A stretch of DNA of 64,000 nucleotides from Chitinophagaceae bacterium (GCA_009996675.1 JAACZQ010000019.1:18174-82173), one strand, 5' to 3'; shown: positions 27,077-36,216, counted from the stretch's first letter. Notes: generated by a model from the letters alone, not told the origin. Made by a program: numbers and translations.

Positions 27077-27639
27077 AACGGTTGTTTTTGCTGGCTTAAT
27101 GCCAGGTAATGCTGTTTCAGTTGTTTCATAGCCCGGTGTATCCGCACTTTCACCGCTCCTTCCGAGCTATTAACCATGCGGGCTATCTCCTGGTATTTCA
27201 ATTCCTGGTATCGGGCCAGTATCAGTAACTCTCGGTCTGCCTCCTCCAAACGACTCAATGCCTCACGAACCAGTAACTGTTCTTCTTTTAATTGTATCCG
27301 GGCATCGGCCGGAGCTTCATCAGCTACTTCATCCAAATGCCCAGTTGCATCCACATAAATGCCTTTTCGTTGTTGCGACCGGTAATAGTCGCTCAGCGCA
27401 TTCCGGGCAATCACATACATCCAGGTAACAAATTTGTGTGAGCCGGTAAACGTAGACCGGGAACGGATCATATTCATGAATACCGTCTGCGCCAAATCCT
27501 CACTCTGCTGTTTCAGCCCCGTATTGTGGTAAAAAAAGCCATACAGGGGCTTATGATGCCGGTCAAATAATATACCCATCTGATCCAGGCGACCGTCCCT
27601 GACCCTAAACATGATCTCATTATCCGTAGCCTGACTCAT
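27073..27639 (-). CDS. ECF RNA polymerase sigma factor
   Basis: 188 residues. Region 2 is near 20-90 (LYGFFYHNTGLKQQSEDLAQ, FVTWMYVIARNALSDYYR) and region 4 near 125-180 (LSRLEEADRELLILARYQEL, KYQEIARMVNSSEGAVKVRI), with the expected helix-turn-helix. It overlaps the anti-sigma gene by four bases and heads the operon sigma, anti-sigma, DUF4097, DUF4097. ECF sigma factors of this layout usually activate their own operon. The upstream gap is short (about 100 bases) before a terminator that belongs to the neighbouring receptor gene. Confidence 0.94.
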   Translation of the reverse strand: MSQATDNEIMFRVRDGRLDQMGILFDRHHKPLYGFFYHNTGLKQQSEDLAQTVFMNMIRSRSTFTGSHKFVTWMYVIARNALSDYYRSQQRKGIYVDATGHLDEVADEAPADARIQLKEEQLLVREALSRLEEADRELLILARYQELKYQEIARMVNSSEGAVKVRIHRAMKQLKQHYLALSQQKQPL

Positions 27640-27735
27640 TCGTTTCGTATGGTTGCGTTAGCGGGTTTGAAGTAATAAACTGTGGTGAAAGGCAGAAGTT
27701 ACAGAAAATGACCGTTTTTTTACGCACCCCTAAAA

Positions 27736-27771
27736 ATACGGGGCAGGCAATAGGTATTGCCTGCCCCGTAT
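27736..27771 (-). terminator. Strong rho-independent terminator
   Basis: A perfect 16-pair stem (27736-27751 with 27756-27771, ATACGGGGCAGGCAAT and its complement) with a 4-base loop, followed on the minus strand by TTTTTA. It lies 18 bases past the stop of the TonB receptor gene at 27789 and so ends that operon, insulating it from the ECF sigma gene. Confidence 0.85.
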
Positions 27772-27788
27772 TCATACAGCCTGTATGG

Positions 27789-30209
27789 CTAAAATTTATA
27801 ACTATACCCCAGCCTAACTACCTGTGTTTCATAATAATCAGCGCTTACATACCCGAATCCATTACCAGTGATGGTACGTTTTATTACCATAGTATTCAAC
27901 AGATCAGTGGCATTAACAAATAACTCCCCTTTACCCTGCTGTACCTGCTTTTTGATACCCAGATCCAGGGAGAACCGTTGCCGTATACGGCCTTGCGGGA
28001 TCAGATCCGGTGCCAGATAAACAGCGGTACACTGTATATCCACCTGTTTTTTGAGATGAAACAGAAAATTGGTCTTGATATTGCCGGAATAAACAACTTC
28101 GGTTCCTGCTGTATACATACTGGGAACAGGATACTTGTTTTCAACCGTAAAACCATTGATCTGATTACGGTACCCATTCATATTCAGGTTAAAGGAAACC
28201 ACCTTACTAAAGTCCTTCGCATAAACCAGCTCCAGGCCTGTATTATAGCTTTTCCCGGCATTCTGCATGCCATTATAAATGATGGTACTTCCCGGAACCA
28301 CTGTCCCAATGCGCGTAATGGTTCCTGTAGCCATGCGGTGATATAAAGCAGTGTACACATATCCCCCGCTGAACGATGTCTTATACCCCAGCTCTATACT
28401 ATTAGTAAACTGCGGCTTCAATGCTGGATTACCTACTTTAATGATTTCTGCATCGTCATATTTGGGGAATACCCGGATATCCAATTCTGCAGGACGATCT
28501 ACCCTGCGGTTATAAAAAACAGATAATTTATTACGATTATTAAACTTGTACGCAAAGCGAACATTGGGGAATGGTTGTGTATATCGATACCCATCGCTCT
28601 TATAAGTATTATGGTTTGGATCCACATCATACCGTACATGCACATACTCCATACGAACACCGGCTTCAGCTTCTACGCGATTGTTCTCAAAAATATAGGT
28701 GCCATACACCGCAGGAATATCCTCTTTATACACAGCCCAACCACCGGCATTCACATCCAGTGGCGAATTAAGTCCCGGATAGAATTTCATATCAGTGGGA
28801 ATATTCCGCCAACGGTATTTAATACCTGCCTCCAGTTTTCCATAACGAAGCGGCCGGGTATAATCAATAGTCAGATCTGTTACATGTTCATCCGACAGCA
28901 ATTTAAAACTATCATACCCGGTGTAAGCAGGCATCGTATTCGTGAAGAAATACTTCTCATCTTCCCGGTGAAAGGTATAATTCAATCCGATATTTAACGT
29001 ATGCCCGGGTTGTGCAAACTTGTGCTGAAAAGCGGAAGAAGCAGTAACAGTTGTTTTCAGCTCATCTTCCAGAAACTGCCACAAACGGTTACGGACAGAA
29101 TAATCTTTATTAAAAAACGGCTCATCTCCATCATCCAGTATTTTTTCACTGCTGTATAAAGCCGAAACTGTGAAGAGACTTTTATCCGATATACTCCAGT
29201 CGAAACCCGTTCTGCCCGTAACAACAGTAGTTCTTCTGTTGCGTTTGGTCTGCTGCTGTACAACATCTCCATTACTATACGTTCGGGTTACAAATTCATT
29301 TTTATTGAGTGTAGGATTATAATAAAAATCACTTTGCAGAAATGCATTGATTTTATTTTTCCGGTAATTCAGTGCAACGGACGGATTAACCTTAGGCGTA
29401 CCTTGGAATTGTGGGCGGATCCCCGGCAGGTTTTCCTTTTTTTGCCAGATAGCTCCGAGGCCTGTGGCAAAACCCAGCTTCCCGCTAAACCCTTCCTTTT
29501 TATTTTTCTTGAAAATAATATTAATGATCCCTGCATTCCCATTAGCATCGTAACGTGCCGAAGGGTTATTGATGATCTCTATTTTATCAATGGCTGATGC
29601 CGGAATATTGTCCAGGCTGGCCTGGTTTCCAAAACCAGTTAATGCTGTTTGTTTACCGTCTACCAGTACTGCCACTTTATCACTGCCACGGATAAGCACT
29701 TTACCATTATCAACCGTTACCCCGGGCAGGTTCTGCATCACCTGCAATACCGAACCACCTGCCTGACTGAGGTTGCCGGAAACATTTATTACTTTTTTAT
29801 CCAACTTACCTGATACATCATCCGGCGCCCGGGATGTTACCACTACTTCATTCAGCTCGCGGGGATCGGGTTCCATTTCTATTACAGCCAGATCAAGATA
29901 CTCAGATAATGTACCCACAAAAACAGGCTGCCAGCGGGTTTTATAGCCGGTGAAACGAACCTGTAATAAATAATTGCCCGGCTTAACACCTGCCAATACA
30001 AAACGACCATCTTCGGCGGTTACCGTGCCGCTGACAAAAGCACTGTCGAAAGAACGCTGCAACAGTACATTCACATATGCCATTGAGGCTTTTGACAGTT
30101 TGTCTTTCAGCTGTCCCGACACGCTAACACTGCCTGATTGCGCACGGAGCAATGCCGGAATTAACAATAAACAAATAACAACACTTAAACCACCGAAGAT
30201 GCGTTTCAT
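27789..30209 (-). CDS. TonB-dependent outer-membrane receptor (outer-membrane beta-barrel family)
   Basis: About 806 residues from the ATG at 30209; an ATG two codons upstream (30215) is also possible, and the TTG at 30221 is unlikely. Signal peptide (LLLIPALLRAQ), then a carboxypeptidase-regulatory-like domain (about 25-110), a plug domain (about 115-220; SVLQVMQNLPGVTVDNGKVL, IEIINNPSARYDANGNAGI) and a barrel with C-terminal aromatic (YSYKF). This is the 'outer membrane beta-barrel family' type, which has a TonB-style plug and lacks a SusD partner. The upstream PepSY-like gene overlaps or abuts its start, so the two are coupled. Both probably answer to the two-component system at 30709-32648. 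Confidence 0.9.
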   Translation of the reverse strand: MKRIFGGLSVVICLLLIPALLRAQSGSVSVSGQLKDKLSKASMAYVNVLLQRSFDSAFVSGTVTAEDGRFVLAGVKPGNYLLQVRFTGYKTRWQPVFVGTLSEYLDLAVIEMEPDPRELNEVVVTSRAPDDVSGKLDKKVINVSGNLSQAGGSVLQVMQNLPGVTVDNGKVLIRGSDKVAVLVDGKQTALTGFGNQASLDNIPASAIDKIEIINNPSARYDANGNAGIINIIFKKNKKEGFSGKLGFATGLGAIWQKKENLPGIRPQFQGTPKVNPSVALNYRKNKINAFLQSDFYYNPTLNKNEFVTRTYSNGDVVQQQTKRNRRTTVVTGRTGFDWSISDKSLFTVSALYSSEKILDDGDEPFFNKDYSVRNRLWQFLEDELKTTVTASSAFQHKFAQPGHTLNIGLNYTFHREDEKYFFTNTMPAYTGYDSFKLLSDEHVTDLTIDYTRPLRYGKLEAGIKYRWRNIPTDMKFYPGLNSPLDVNAGGWAVYKEDIPAVYGTYIFENNRVEAEAGVRMEYVHVRYDVDPNHNTYKSDGYRYTQPFPNVRFAYKFNNRNKLSVFYNRRVDRPAELDIRVFPKYDDAEIIKVGNPALKPQFTNSIELGYKTSFSGGYVYTALYHRMATGTITRIGTVVPGSTIIYNGMQNAGKSYNTGLELVYAKDFSKVVSFNLNMNGYRNQINGFTVENKYPVPSMYTAGTEVVYSGNIKTNFLFHLKKQVDIQCTAVYLAPDLIPQGRIRQRFSLDLGIKKQVQQGKGELFVNATDLLNTMVIKRTITGNGFGYVSADYYETQVVRLGYSYKF

Positions 30210-30217
30210 GATCATAT

Positions 30218-30649
30218 TCAATTAATTTTTACGAAATTTCCTTTCTCATCAAAAATCACGTCTTTGCCCGACACTTCCACTTCAAATGTTATTGCTCCTT
30301 TAGCATCAGTGATCCTGGCCGTTTCCTTAATTTTTTTACCAGCATAATGCTTTTGAATATAGGCAACCGCCGCCGCCGGTAACTCCTGTTGCGATATGGC
30401 TACTTCTGATTCCAGCAGATTCCCCTTCATGTCATACAATACACTGCACTCTTTTCCATTTTGTTTAAAATTGCCTTCCAGTTTATCCTTTTCTTTTTCC
30501 CAGCTTGCCAGCGCGCCCGGGAATTGTTTACTGAAGTGCTGCTGTACGGCAGCAGGAACATCTTTCTGTGCCAGCTTCTGTGCACAACCAGATAAAGCAG
30601 ACAGTACCAACAAACTTGTTGAAGCCATCAATGTAAAATACTTTTTCAT
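30218..30649 (-). CDS. PepSY-like domain lipoprotein
   Basis: 143 residues, lipobox-like LSGC near residue 22. The body is a PepSY-like (DUF2874) fold: VPAAVQQHFSKQFPGAL, ASWEKEKDKLEGNFKQNGKE, then a second half-repeat (LPAAAVAYIQKHYAGKKI, GAITFEVEVSGKDVIFDEKG). Such periplasmic proteins often accompany two-component systems, possibly as signal modulators. It is the first gene of an operon with the TonB receptor at 27789 and has a copy of the two-component box 41-58 bases before its start. Confidence 0.85.
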   Translation of the reverse strand: MKKYFTLMASTSLLVLSALSGCAQKLAQKDVPAAVQQHFSKQFPGALASWEKEKDKLEGNFKQNGKECSVLYDMKGNLLESEVAISQQELPAAAVAYIQKHYAGKKIKETARITDAKGAITFEVEVSGKDVIFDEKGNFVKIN

Positions 30650-30689
30650 GGGTAATAGTTTTTTGATTTAGGCAAACTTCCAACAGGAA

Positions 30690-30707
30690 TCTGAAGAAAT
30701 CCTGAAC
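30690..30707 (-). promoter_or_regulatory. Candidate response-regulator box upstream of the PepSY/receptor operon
   Basis: Minus strand GTTCAGGATTTCTTCAGA. Two TTCAG half sites start 11 bases apart, the spacing used by OmpR/PhoB-type regulators that bind direct repeats. It differs at one of 18 positions from the site at 32670-32687 upstream of the regulator gene itself. It lies 41-58 bases upstream of the PepSY start. This suggests the adjacent OmpR-type regulator controls both operons. Confidence 0.55.
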
Positions 30708-30708
30708 C

Positions 30709-31977
30709 CTAAAAACTTATCGTAAAACTATGGTAAGCACCATCAAAGTGGTAAGTGATAATCCATCCGTACCGGTCGGTAATTTTTTTAACAATCGCCA
30801 GCCCAAGTCCGCTTCCCTGCTCCTGATCATTGGCTCGGAAAAAACGGTTAAACAGGCGGCCCTTATCCAATTCGGTCAAAGGACCTGTATTTTGCACCAG
30901 GAGCCGCTGATGCTGTAACTGCACCCGGATAATTCCGCCACTGGCATTATGTTTCAGTGCATTAGACAAAAGGTTTCGCAGCAAAACCTCCAGCAGTACC
31001 TGGTTGGCCTGTACGCTTATGCTTTCCCACTCCTGTTTTTCAATAGTAATATTTTTTTCCCTGGCCAGTTCTTCCAGAAAATCCAGTTGCTTCTCCAGCA
31101 AAACAGCCAGATTATGGCTACCCGTGTCTTGATACTGGTCATATTCCAGGCGCGATAATAACAGCAGATTCTTATTCAAATAATGGAGCCGGTAGATCGT
31201 TTCACTCAGCTTCGACAATTCTGCAAGTTGCTCCTGAGTGAGTTTTTCATCTTGTATAAGATTATCCAGTCGCCCCTGCAATACAGCCAGTGGCGTTTGT
31301 AATTCATGTGCCGCATTTTCAACAAACTCTTTCTGATCCCTGTAAATGGTCACATTCCGTTCAATAAGCTTTTCCGATACTTCCTTCAACCGGTGAAATT
31401 CATCAATATCGCTTTCAGGCAGATCAGGCATTTCCGGTTTATCAACTTTAAATCCTTCCAAAGCCGACAGCATCGCATAATAGGGCTTCCAAAGTTTACG
31501 GGTTACCCGTCCGGATAAAATCATCATACCAACAATCAGCAGGATCAAAATAGACACATACAGGGAAACGATATTGTACACCATATCCATATTATCCAAC
31601 AGATTTTCCCTTGCATAAAATAATTTTCGTGTACCGTTGATCTGTAAAGGTGCATATAACTCCCGGTAGGGTTCCTGGTCGCCATCCATGATATTAAGAT
31701 GACTGGCATTTGAAAACCAGGGCTTTGTTATGCTGCCGGTATCTGGTAATATCTGCTGGTCACGGTTCCACTCGTTCCACTTTTCAATATCACTGATCTG
31801 AAAACCAGGAAGTGTATACCGTTCAAACTCATGTAATCGCAGTAACAATGCTTCCTCTGCTTCTGCCCTGTGCCAGTGTTCAGTGAAGACATAAAAAACA
31901 GGAGCTGTTACCATCAGCACCAGCAATGAAAAAACCAGGTATTTCCGAAGGGTGGTATGTAATAACTGTTTTCTCAT
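30709..31977 (-). CDS. Two-component sensor histidine kinase
   Basis: About 422 residues. I prefer the ATG at 31977, which makes the ATGA overlap with the regulator stop; an ATG at 31986 is also in frame. Two membrane segments (about 15-32 and 135-158) flank a periplasmic sensor of about 100 residues. HisKA has the phospho-acceptor His near 224 (ENAAHELQTPLAVLQGRL). HATPase_c motifs are LLRNLLSNALKHNASGG (N box), RFFRANDQEQGSGLGLAIVK (F and G2 boxes). It is the partner of the regulator at 31974. Signal unknown. Confidence 0.93.
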   Translation of the reverse strand: MRKQLLHTTLRKYLVFSLLVLMVTAPVFYVFTEHWHRAEAEEALLLRLHEFERYTLPGFQISDIEKWNEWNRDQQILPDTGSITKPWFSNASHLNIMDGDQEPYRELYAPLQINGTRKLFYARENLLDNMDMVYNIVSLYVSILILLIVGMMILSGRVTRKLWKPYYAMLSALEGFKVDKPEMPDLPESDIDEFHRLKEVSEKLIERNVTIYRDQKEFVENAAHELQTPLAVLQGRLDNLIQDEKLTQEQLAELSKLSETIYRLHYLNKNLLLLSRLEYDQYQDTGSHNLAVLLEKQLDFLEELAREKNITIEKQEWESISVQANQVLLEVLLRNLLSNALKHNASGGIIRVQLQHQRLLVQNTGPLTELDKGRLFNRFFRANDQEQGSGLGLAIVKKITDRYGWIITYHFDGAYHSFTISF

Positions 31978-32648
31978 TCCGTCCATTTATACCCAATGCC
32001 ATAAACAGTTTTAATGTAGTCGGGGGCACCGGCCTGTAATAATTTCTTTTTGAGGTTTTTGATATGCGCATAAATGAAGTCAAAACTAATCATCATATCC
32101 GCCATATCACCAGATAAATGTTCTGCAATTGCGTTTTTGGATAAAACTCTTTTGCTGTTGCCTACCAGGTAAAGGAGCAGGTCAAACTCTTTTCTTGTTA
32201 AAAGCACTGCTTTATCATCCACAAATACTTCTTTGCGCAACAAATCGATATTGATCTCGTTAAAGCGGATGATATTATTGCCAGAAAATTTATGCCGTCT
32301 GATAATAGCCTGTACCCTGGCCATGAGTTCCGGCAGGTGAAAGGGTTTGGTGAGGTAATCATCAGCACCTGCATGTAACCCTTCCAGTTTGGTGTCTAAT
32401 GTATCACGGGCGGAAATAATCAGTACCCCATCAGTTTTCTGCATAGCACGAAGTTCCCTGAGCAGGGTTATACCATCACCATCTGCAAGCATCAGGTCCA
32501 GCAGTATACAATCGTATTCATAAATACTTAGCTTATCCAGTGCATTTTTGATATCGTGCACACATTCACATACAAAACCATTACCCGACAGGTAGGTATG
32601 CATGGCTTCTGCCAGCTCTCTTTCATCTTCAATAATGAGCAGCTTCAC
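31974..32648 (-). CDS. OmpR/PhoB-family response regulator
   Basis: 224 residues from a GTG start. Receiver domain 1-115 with acidic pair Glu7-Asp8, phospho-acceptor Asp51 (CILLDLMLADGDG) and Lys near 101 (YLTKPFHLPEL). The winged-helix DNA-binding domain is about 128-224 (LTRKEFDLLLYLVGNSKRVL, FIYAHIKNLKKKLLQAG, KTVYGIGYKW). It forms a pair with the kinase downstream. An 18-bp repeat 22-39 bases upstream suggests autoregulation. Confidence 0.95.
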   Translation of the reverse strand: MKLLIIEDERELAEAMHTYLSGNGFVCECVHDIKNALDKLSIYEYDCILLDLMLADGDGITLLRELRAMQKTDGVLIISARDTLDTKLEGLHAGADDYLTKPFHLPELMARVQAIIRRHKFSGNNIIRFNEINIDLLRKEVFVDDKAVLLTRKEFDLLLYLVGNSKRVLSKNAIAEHLSGDMADMMISFDFIYAHIKNLKKKLLQAGAPDYIKTVYGIGYKWTE

Positions 32649-32669
32649 GGCTCAAATGTCCGGTTAAAT

Positions 32670-32687
32670 TCTGAAGAAACCCTGAAC
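32670..32687 (-). promoter_or_regulatory. Candidate response-regulator box (autoregulatory copy)
   Basis: Minus strand GTTCAGGGTTTCTTCAGA, matching the site at 30690-30707 at 17 of 18 positions, with TTCAG half sites 11 bases apart. It lies 22-39 bases upstream of the regulator start codon. Confidence 0.55.
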
Positions 32688-32744
32688 TGGGCCAAGGGGA
32701 GGGATATGCAGTTCTCAGAACGCAGCTCTCGATTAATACATAGA

Positions 32745-32785
32745 AAAGGGCTTCAGCAGGATTTTTAATCCTGCTGAAGCCCTTT
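32745..32785 (-). terminator. Strong rho-independent terminator of the second TonB receptor gene
   Basis: A perfect 18-pair stem (32745-32762 with 32768-32785; AAAGGGCTTCAGCAGGAT and its complement) with a 5-base loop. It is followed by TCTATG on the minus strand, the U-run being partly inside the stem. It is about 60 bases past the stop at 32845. Confidence 0.8.
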
Positions 32786-32844
32786 CAGTTTTTGGTTTTG
32801 GCCTCTCCTACGCGAGTACCGATTGTCATTTCAGGTATTGACAA

Positions 32845-35286
32845 CTATCCGCCCAGGCCTGCTGCTCCTTGAGTCCGCTTCCGCTCCTCTTCAGCACCGC
32901 CGGGTGTTTGCCTGGCAGCCTTTACCTTACTGTTACCAAAACGATAACCGAACTGTATCCTGAACTGGCGACTGTCCTGACTGCCATTGGCCTGTAACGA
33001 CTGCCCAGCGAAATTGCCTTCGGCCGTCCATTTCAGGGTTTTGAAAAGATCACTAATACTTAGTTTCAGGTTAACACGACCAGCCAGCCACTGTTTCTGA
33101 ATACCGGCATCCATGCTCCAGATTGATCCTGCCCGCAGGCTTCCCTGCCAGACAGATGGACTATTATAAAAACCGCTCAGCTCTGCCGTCCATGTTTTGG
33201 CAAACCGTAAGCCATGTTGCATAAACAGACTGAAAGTTGTTCTGTCCAGCGAGATCTTTCTGCCCGGACCATCATCTAAACGATAGCTGGCGTAATAGGT
33301 GTGTACATTGGTAAACAGGCTATAGGGGCCGTATTGCAGCGGATAGCTGATATTCAATCCCAGCATATCCTGCCGGGCAATATTGCGACTGTACAGATAT
33401 CCTTTCACACCGGCCGCAGTATCTGCAACCTGACCAAACATATCAGTTGTACGACTATAAATGAGTGTTGTATTCAACCTGAATCCGTAGGTATGTGTCA
33501 GGCTGATAGATTGTGCATACTGCGGTTTCAGATCAATGCTTCCTTTGTGAAAAGTATATTCATTGATACGATATTCAAACGGATTGAGGTCCTTGTAAAC
33601 AGGGCGATCAATACGGCGGCTGTATGCCAGCGTCCATTGGCTTTTAGAACCGGGTGCCATGGTTACAGAGAGACTGGGAAACAGGTCAAAATAGTTGCGT
33701 GAAAAACGACTGGCCAGTTCAGGTGCTGCTGTGGAATTATGATAGGTAAACAGATCACCCTTAATATTGGTGTATTCCGCACGCACACCAGCCTGCCATG
33801 CCCAGTTACGATTATTAAAGCTCCATTGTGCGTAAGATGCATGAACCTGTTCACGATACGCAAAAGCATTGCTGTGGTGATGATCGAAAGTTTTATCCGA
33901 CTGATCCACTGCATACTGGTGGAAATTATTATCGGTCTGTACAAATGAACTCTTCCCGCCAAAAGACCATTTATGCTTTCCGGCCTGTTTTTCATAATCG
34001 GCCTTAAGGGTATAGATGCGTATATCGGAAGGTGTTTCCAGTGCATAATTACGGGTATACAACAGTTGTTGGTTCACGGGGTCTACAAACCTGTTTGGCT
34101 GATCCTGCTTGTTGCGAATATTCAGATCAACCCGGTCAGCCTGCATATTCAAGCTATTACCTGCAGAATCGCGGTATTGGTAATTGAGACTATAAACCCA
34201 CTGATCCTGTTGCTGGGCAGATGCATTCACCGATTGCATAATAGCCCTGGTAGTTCCGGAAGGAACATATACAATGGGTGATGACCCATTATTATTGGCT
34301 TCAGCATCGCTCAGGTTACCGGTAATGGTAAGCCCCAGCACAGATCTACTGGAAAGTGTAAAATCAGCACCAGCTTTTAACAGGTGTACATCCCCCGACT
34401 GTTTGATATCATTCTGCTGATAAAAAGCGGTATCACCGATTTGCCTGTTGAGGCGAAACTTATTATGCGAAGCATTATGCTGAAAACTGTAATCACTGAA
34501 CAGGTTTATACCACGGTTGCGGTAGTTCAGGGAAAAAGACCCATTATAGCGCACACGTGGCGTTACTGCCATACCAGCCTGTACACTACCATTCACACCA
34601 AAAGATTTGTTCTTTTTAAGGCGGATATGAATAATACCTCCCGAACCTGATGCATCATAAATCGCACCGGGCTGGTTAAGCAGTTCAATACTTTCAATCT
34701 GATCGGCAGGAATGGATTTCAGGTAGCCAACCAACTGTTCGGCAGTAAGTACCACCACACGGTTGTCTACCAAAACCTGCACGCCTGGTTTCCCCTGCAT
34801 CAGCAGGTTATCGTCTTTATCAACAGTAATACCCGGCATTTTACGCAATACTTCCAGTGCATGTGCCGAGCTTCTGTGCATGGTACCTGCCACTTGTATA
34901 ATTGTTTTAGCCGCTTTAACATCAATCAGTTTTTTCTGCGTTTTTACCGTTACAGCCTGGAGGTTATTGGCTTTAGCGGCCAGCAACAGTTCATGCAGTT
35001 GTTTTTCTCCGGTTGTCATTTCAAAGATTTCTGTAAACGTACCCACATAACCGATATGGGTTATTTTAAGCAGGTAGTGACCCGGCTTTACATCTTTAAA
35101 AAAGTAGTTGCCGTCTTTACTGAGTATCGACATAACAGGCAGTGAGTCTTTCGCCTGCAATAATAATACGGTAGCATCGGAAACAGGTTTGCCCTGTTCG
35201 TCTGTCAGTTTACCCTTCAAGCTCTGCGCCATAACCGGTGCAGTGAAGAGTAAAGACAATAAAATAGTGTTCAATATTTTTTTCAT
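32845..35286 (-). CDS. TonB-dependent outer-membrane receptor (outer-membrane beta-barrel family, second copy)
   Basis: 813 residues: signal peptide (about 1-20, APVMAQ), carboxypeptidase-regulatory-like domain (GKLTDEQGKPVSDATVLLLQ, about 22-105), plug (about 115-225; LRKMPGITVDKDDNLLMQGK, IESIELLNQPGAIYDASGSG) and barrel. The end is unusual compared with classical receptors: after the barrel strand (FRIQFGYRFGN) a charged tail of about 28 residues follows (KVKAARQTPGGAEEERKR...). That tail is common in this receptor subfamily. It is monocistronic with its own terminator. No RR box like those at 30690 and 32670 is seen upstream. Substrate unknown. Confidence 0.9.
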   Translation of the reverse strand: MKKILNTILLSLLFTAPVMAQSLKGKLTDEQGKPVSDATVLLLQAKDSLPVMSILSKDGNYFFKDVKPGHYLLKITHIGYVGTFTEIFEMTTGEKQLHELLLAAKANNLQAVTVKTQKKLIDVKAAKTIIQVAGTMHRSSAHALEVLRKMPGITVDKDDNLLMQGKPGVQVLVDNRVVVLTAEQLVGYLKSIPADQIESIELLNQPGAIYDASGSGGIIHIRLKKNKSFGVNGSVQAGMAVTPRVRYNGSFSLNYRNRGINLFSDYSFQHNASHNKFRLNRQIGDTAFYQQNDIKQSGDVHLLKAGADFTLSSRSVLGLTITGNLSDAEANNNGSSPIVYVPSGTTRAIMQSVNASAQQQDQWVYSLNYQYRDSAGNSLNMQADRVDLNIRNKQDQPNRFVDPVNQQLLYTRNYALETPSDIRIYTLKADYEKQAGKHKWSFGGKSSFVQTDNNFHQYAVDQSDKTFDHHHSNAFAYREQVHASYAQWSFNNRNWAWQAGVRAEYTNIKGDLFTYHNSTAAPELASRFSRNYFDLFPSLSVTMAPGSKSQWTLAYSRRIDRPVYKDLNPFEYRINEYTFHKGSIDLKPQYAQSISLTHTYGFRLNTTLIYSRTTDMFGQVADTAAGVKGYLYSRNIARQDMLGLNISYPLQYGPYSLFTNVHTYYASYRLDDGPGRKISLDRTTFSLFMQHGLRFAKTWTAELSGFYNSPSVWQGSLRAGSIWSMDAGIQKQWLAGRVNLKLSISDLFKTLKWTAEGNFAGQSLQANGSQDSRQFRIQFGYRFGNSKVKAARQTPGGAEEERKRTQGAAGLGG

Positions 35287-35350
35287 ATTGTTTGAATTGG
35301 TTTTGAATAAAGTGGTTGGGGCTCCGGTGAATAATTCCGGAATTATTGTG

Positions 35351-36004
35351 TTATAAATGAACGCTGCTCTTTATCGGTACAATGGATGGTGTACAACAAT
35401 AAACAGATCGTTTCTTCAGATAAGGGCTGTGGCAATTCCAGCATGGTAAAACTTTACCCCGATCCGTGGGCATACCCATTTCATGGGCCAGCATTTTCTC
35501 AGTCAATCGCATATACCGCGCTTCCAGGGCCAGTTGTCCTTCTTTATTTAGTCCCAATTGCCCCAGGAAACGAAAACCGGCTTTGCGGATACCTTGTTGG
35601 GAAGATTTATTTTCAGGTGCATGGATGATCCAATACTGTTTTGCCCGGCCACGCTGATCATTAATAATTGCCTGCAATAAGGCAGGATAAATCCCCCGGC
35701 CTCTGTATGCTTCCAGGGTTCGGAAGTTCCACAGATAACGATTACCATTGGGTAATATAAAATCGTGATTCAATTCACCGATACGTGCCCTTCCACTGGC
35801 CACCCATCCAAAAGCAACCGGAATACCTTGCAGGTAAGCAACGTACGCTTCGTGATCATTTGCCAAACGGTGTATGATTTCCGACTCAGGAACCTGTACC
35901 AATGCAGATAACATACTTACGTCTCCTGAATTGGTAATCACAAGTTCGTCTGGTTGCTGAATATCGGGTAATACCTGGTTACTGGTGAGTGTATAGAGCG
36001 CCAT
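35351..36004 (-). CDS. GNAT family acetyltransferase with Cys-rich C-terminal tail
   Basis: 217 residues. The GNAT core is about 35-170, with the acetyl-CoA-binding motif near LEAYRGRGIYPALLQAII (the usual Q/RxxGxG/A pattern) and strands VAFGWVASGRARIGEL. After the core a short tail carries CxxC (Cys188, Cys191) and CC (Cys203-204), a possible zinc knuckle. It is 53 bases downstream of the metallothionein-like gene on the same strand, so both may share a promoter. The acetylated substrate is unknown. A metal-linked role is only suggested by the neighbour and tail. Confidence 0.75.
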   Translation of the reverse strand: MALYTLTSNQVLPDIQQPDELVITNSGDVSMLSALVQVPESEIIHRLANDHEAYVAYLQGIPVAFGWVASGRARIGELNHDFILPNGNRYLWNFRTLEAYRGRGIYPALLQAIINDQRGRAKQYWIIHAPENKSSQQGIRKAGFRFLGQLGLNKEGQLALEARYMRLTEKMLAHEMGMPTDRGKVLPCWNCHSPYLKKRSVYCCTPSIVPIKSSVHL

Positions 36005-36057
36005 AACAGCGATTTAAAAGTTGGAAAATTGGGAGGGGATGCCCCCTCCCGGTTTGT

Positions 36058-36177
36058 TTATGCACAGCCTCCGCAACCGCAGGTACAGCCCTTGCCAGGA
36101 CAATTATCGCCACAGTTACATTTTGCCGGTGTTGTTGCAGCATCGCCGCAGATACATTTTTTGGTGGTTGTTTCCAT
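36058..36177 (-). CDS. Metallothionein-like Cys-rich mini-protein (39 residues)
   Basis: A short reading frame that standard length cut-offs miss. It starts METTTKKCICGD and ends GCTCGCGGCA. Nine of 39 residues are Cys (8, 10, 20, 22, 26, 31, 33, 35, 38), in CxC pairs (CIC, CNC, CTCGC), with no aromatic residue or His. That is a classical metal-thiolate layout, shorter than the cyanobacterial SmtA/BmtA class (about 55 residues). It is inferred to bind Zn, Cu or Cd ions in the cytoplasm, since no signal peptide is present. A TAnnTTTG box lies 40-47 bases upstream. Flanked by a GNAT protein and regulators of AraC/HMA type. Confidence 0.8.
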   Translation of the reverse strand: METTTKKCICGDAATTPAKCNCGDNCPGKGCTCGCGGCA

Positions 36178-36216
36178 TTGTTTTAATTTTTTTGTGTGAT
36201 TAATAATTTGATGATG

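Noticed and set aside
27696..27703. TGTAACTT on the minus strand upstream of the ECF sigma gene, a possible -35 element for autoregulation.
   Set aside because: Single short match with no clear -10 partner and no second target gene in the window to compare with.
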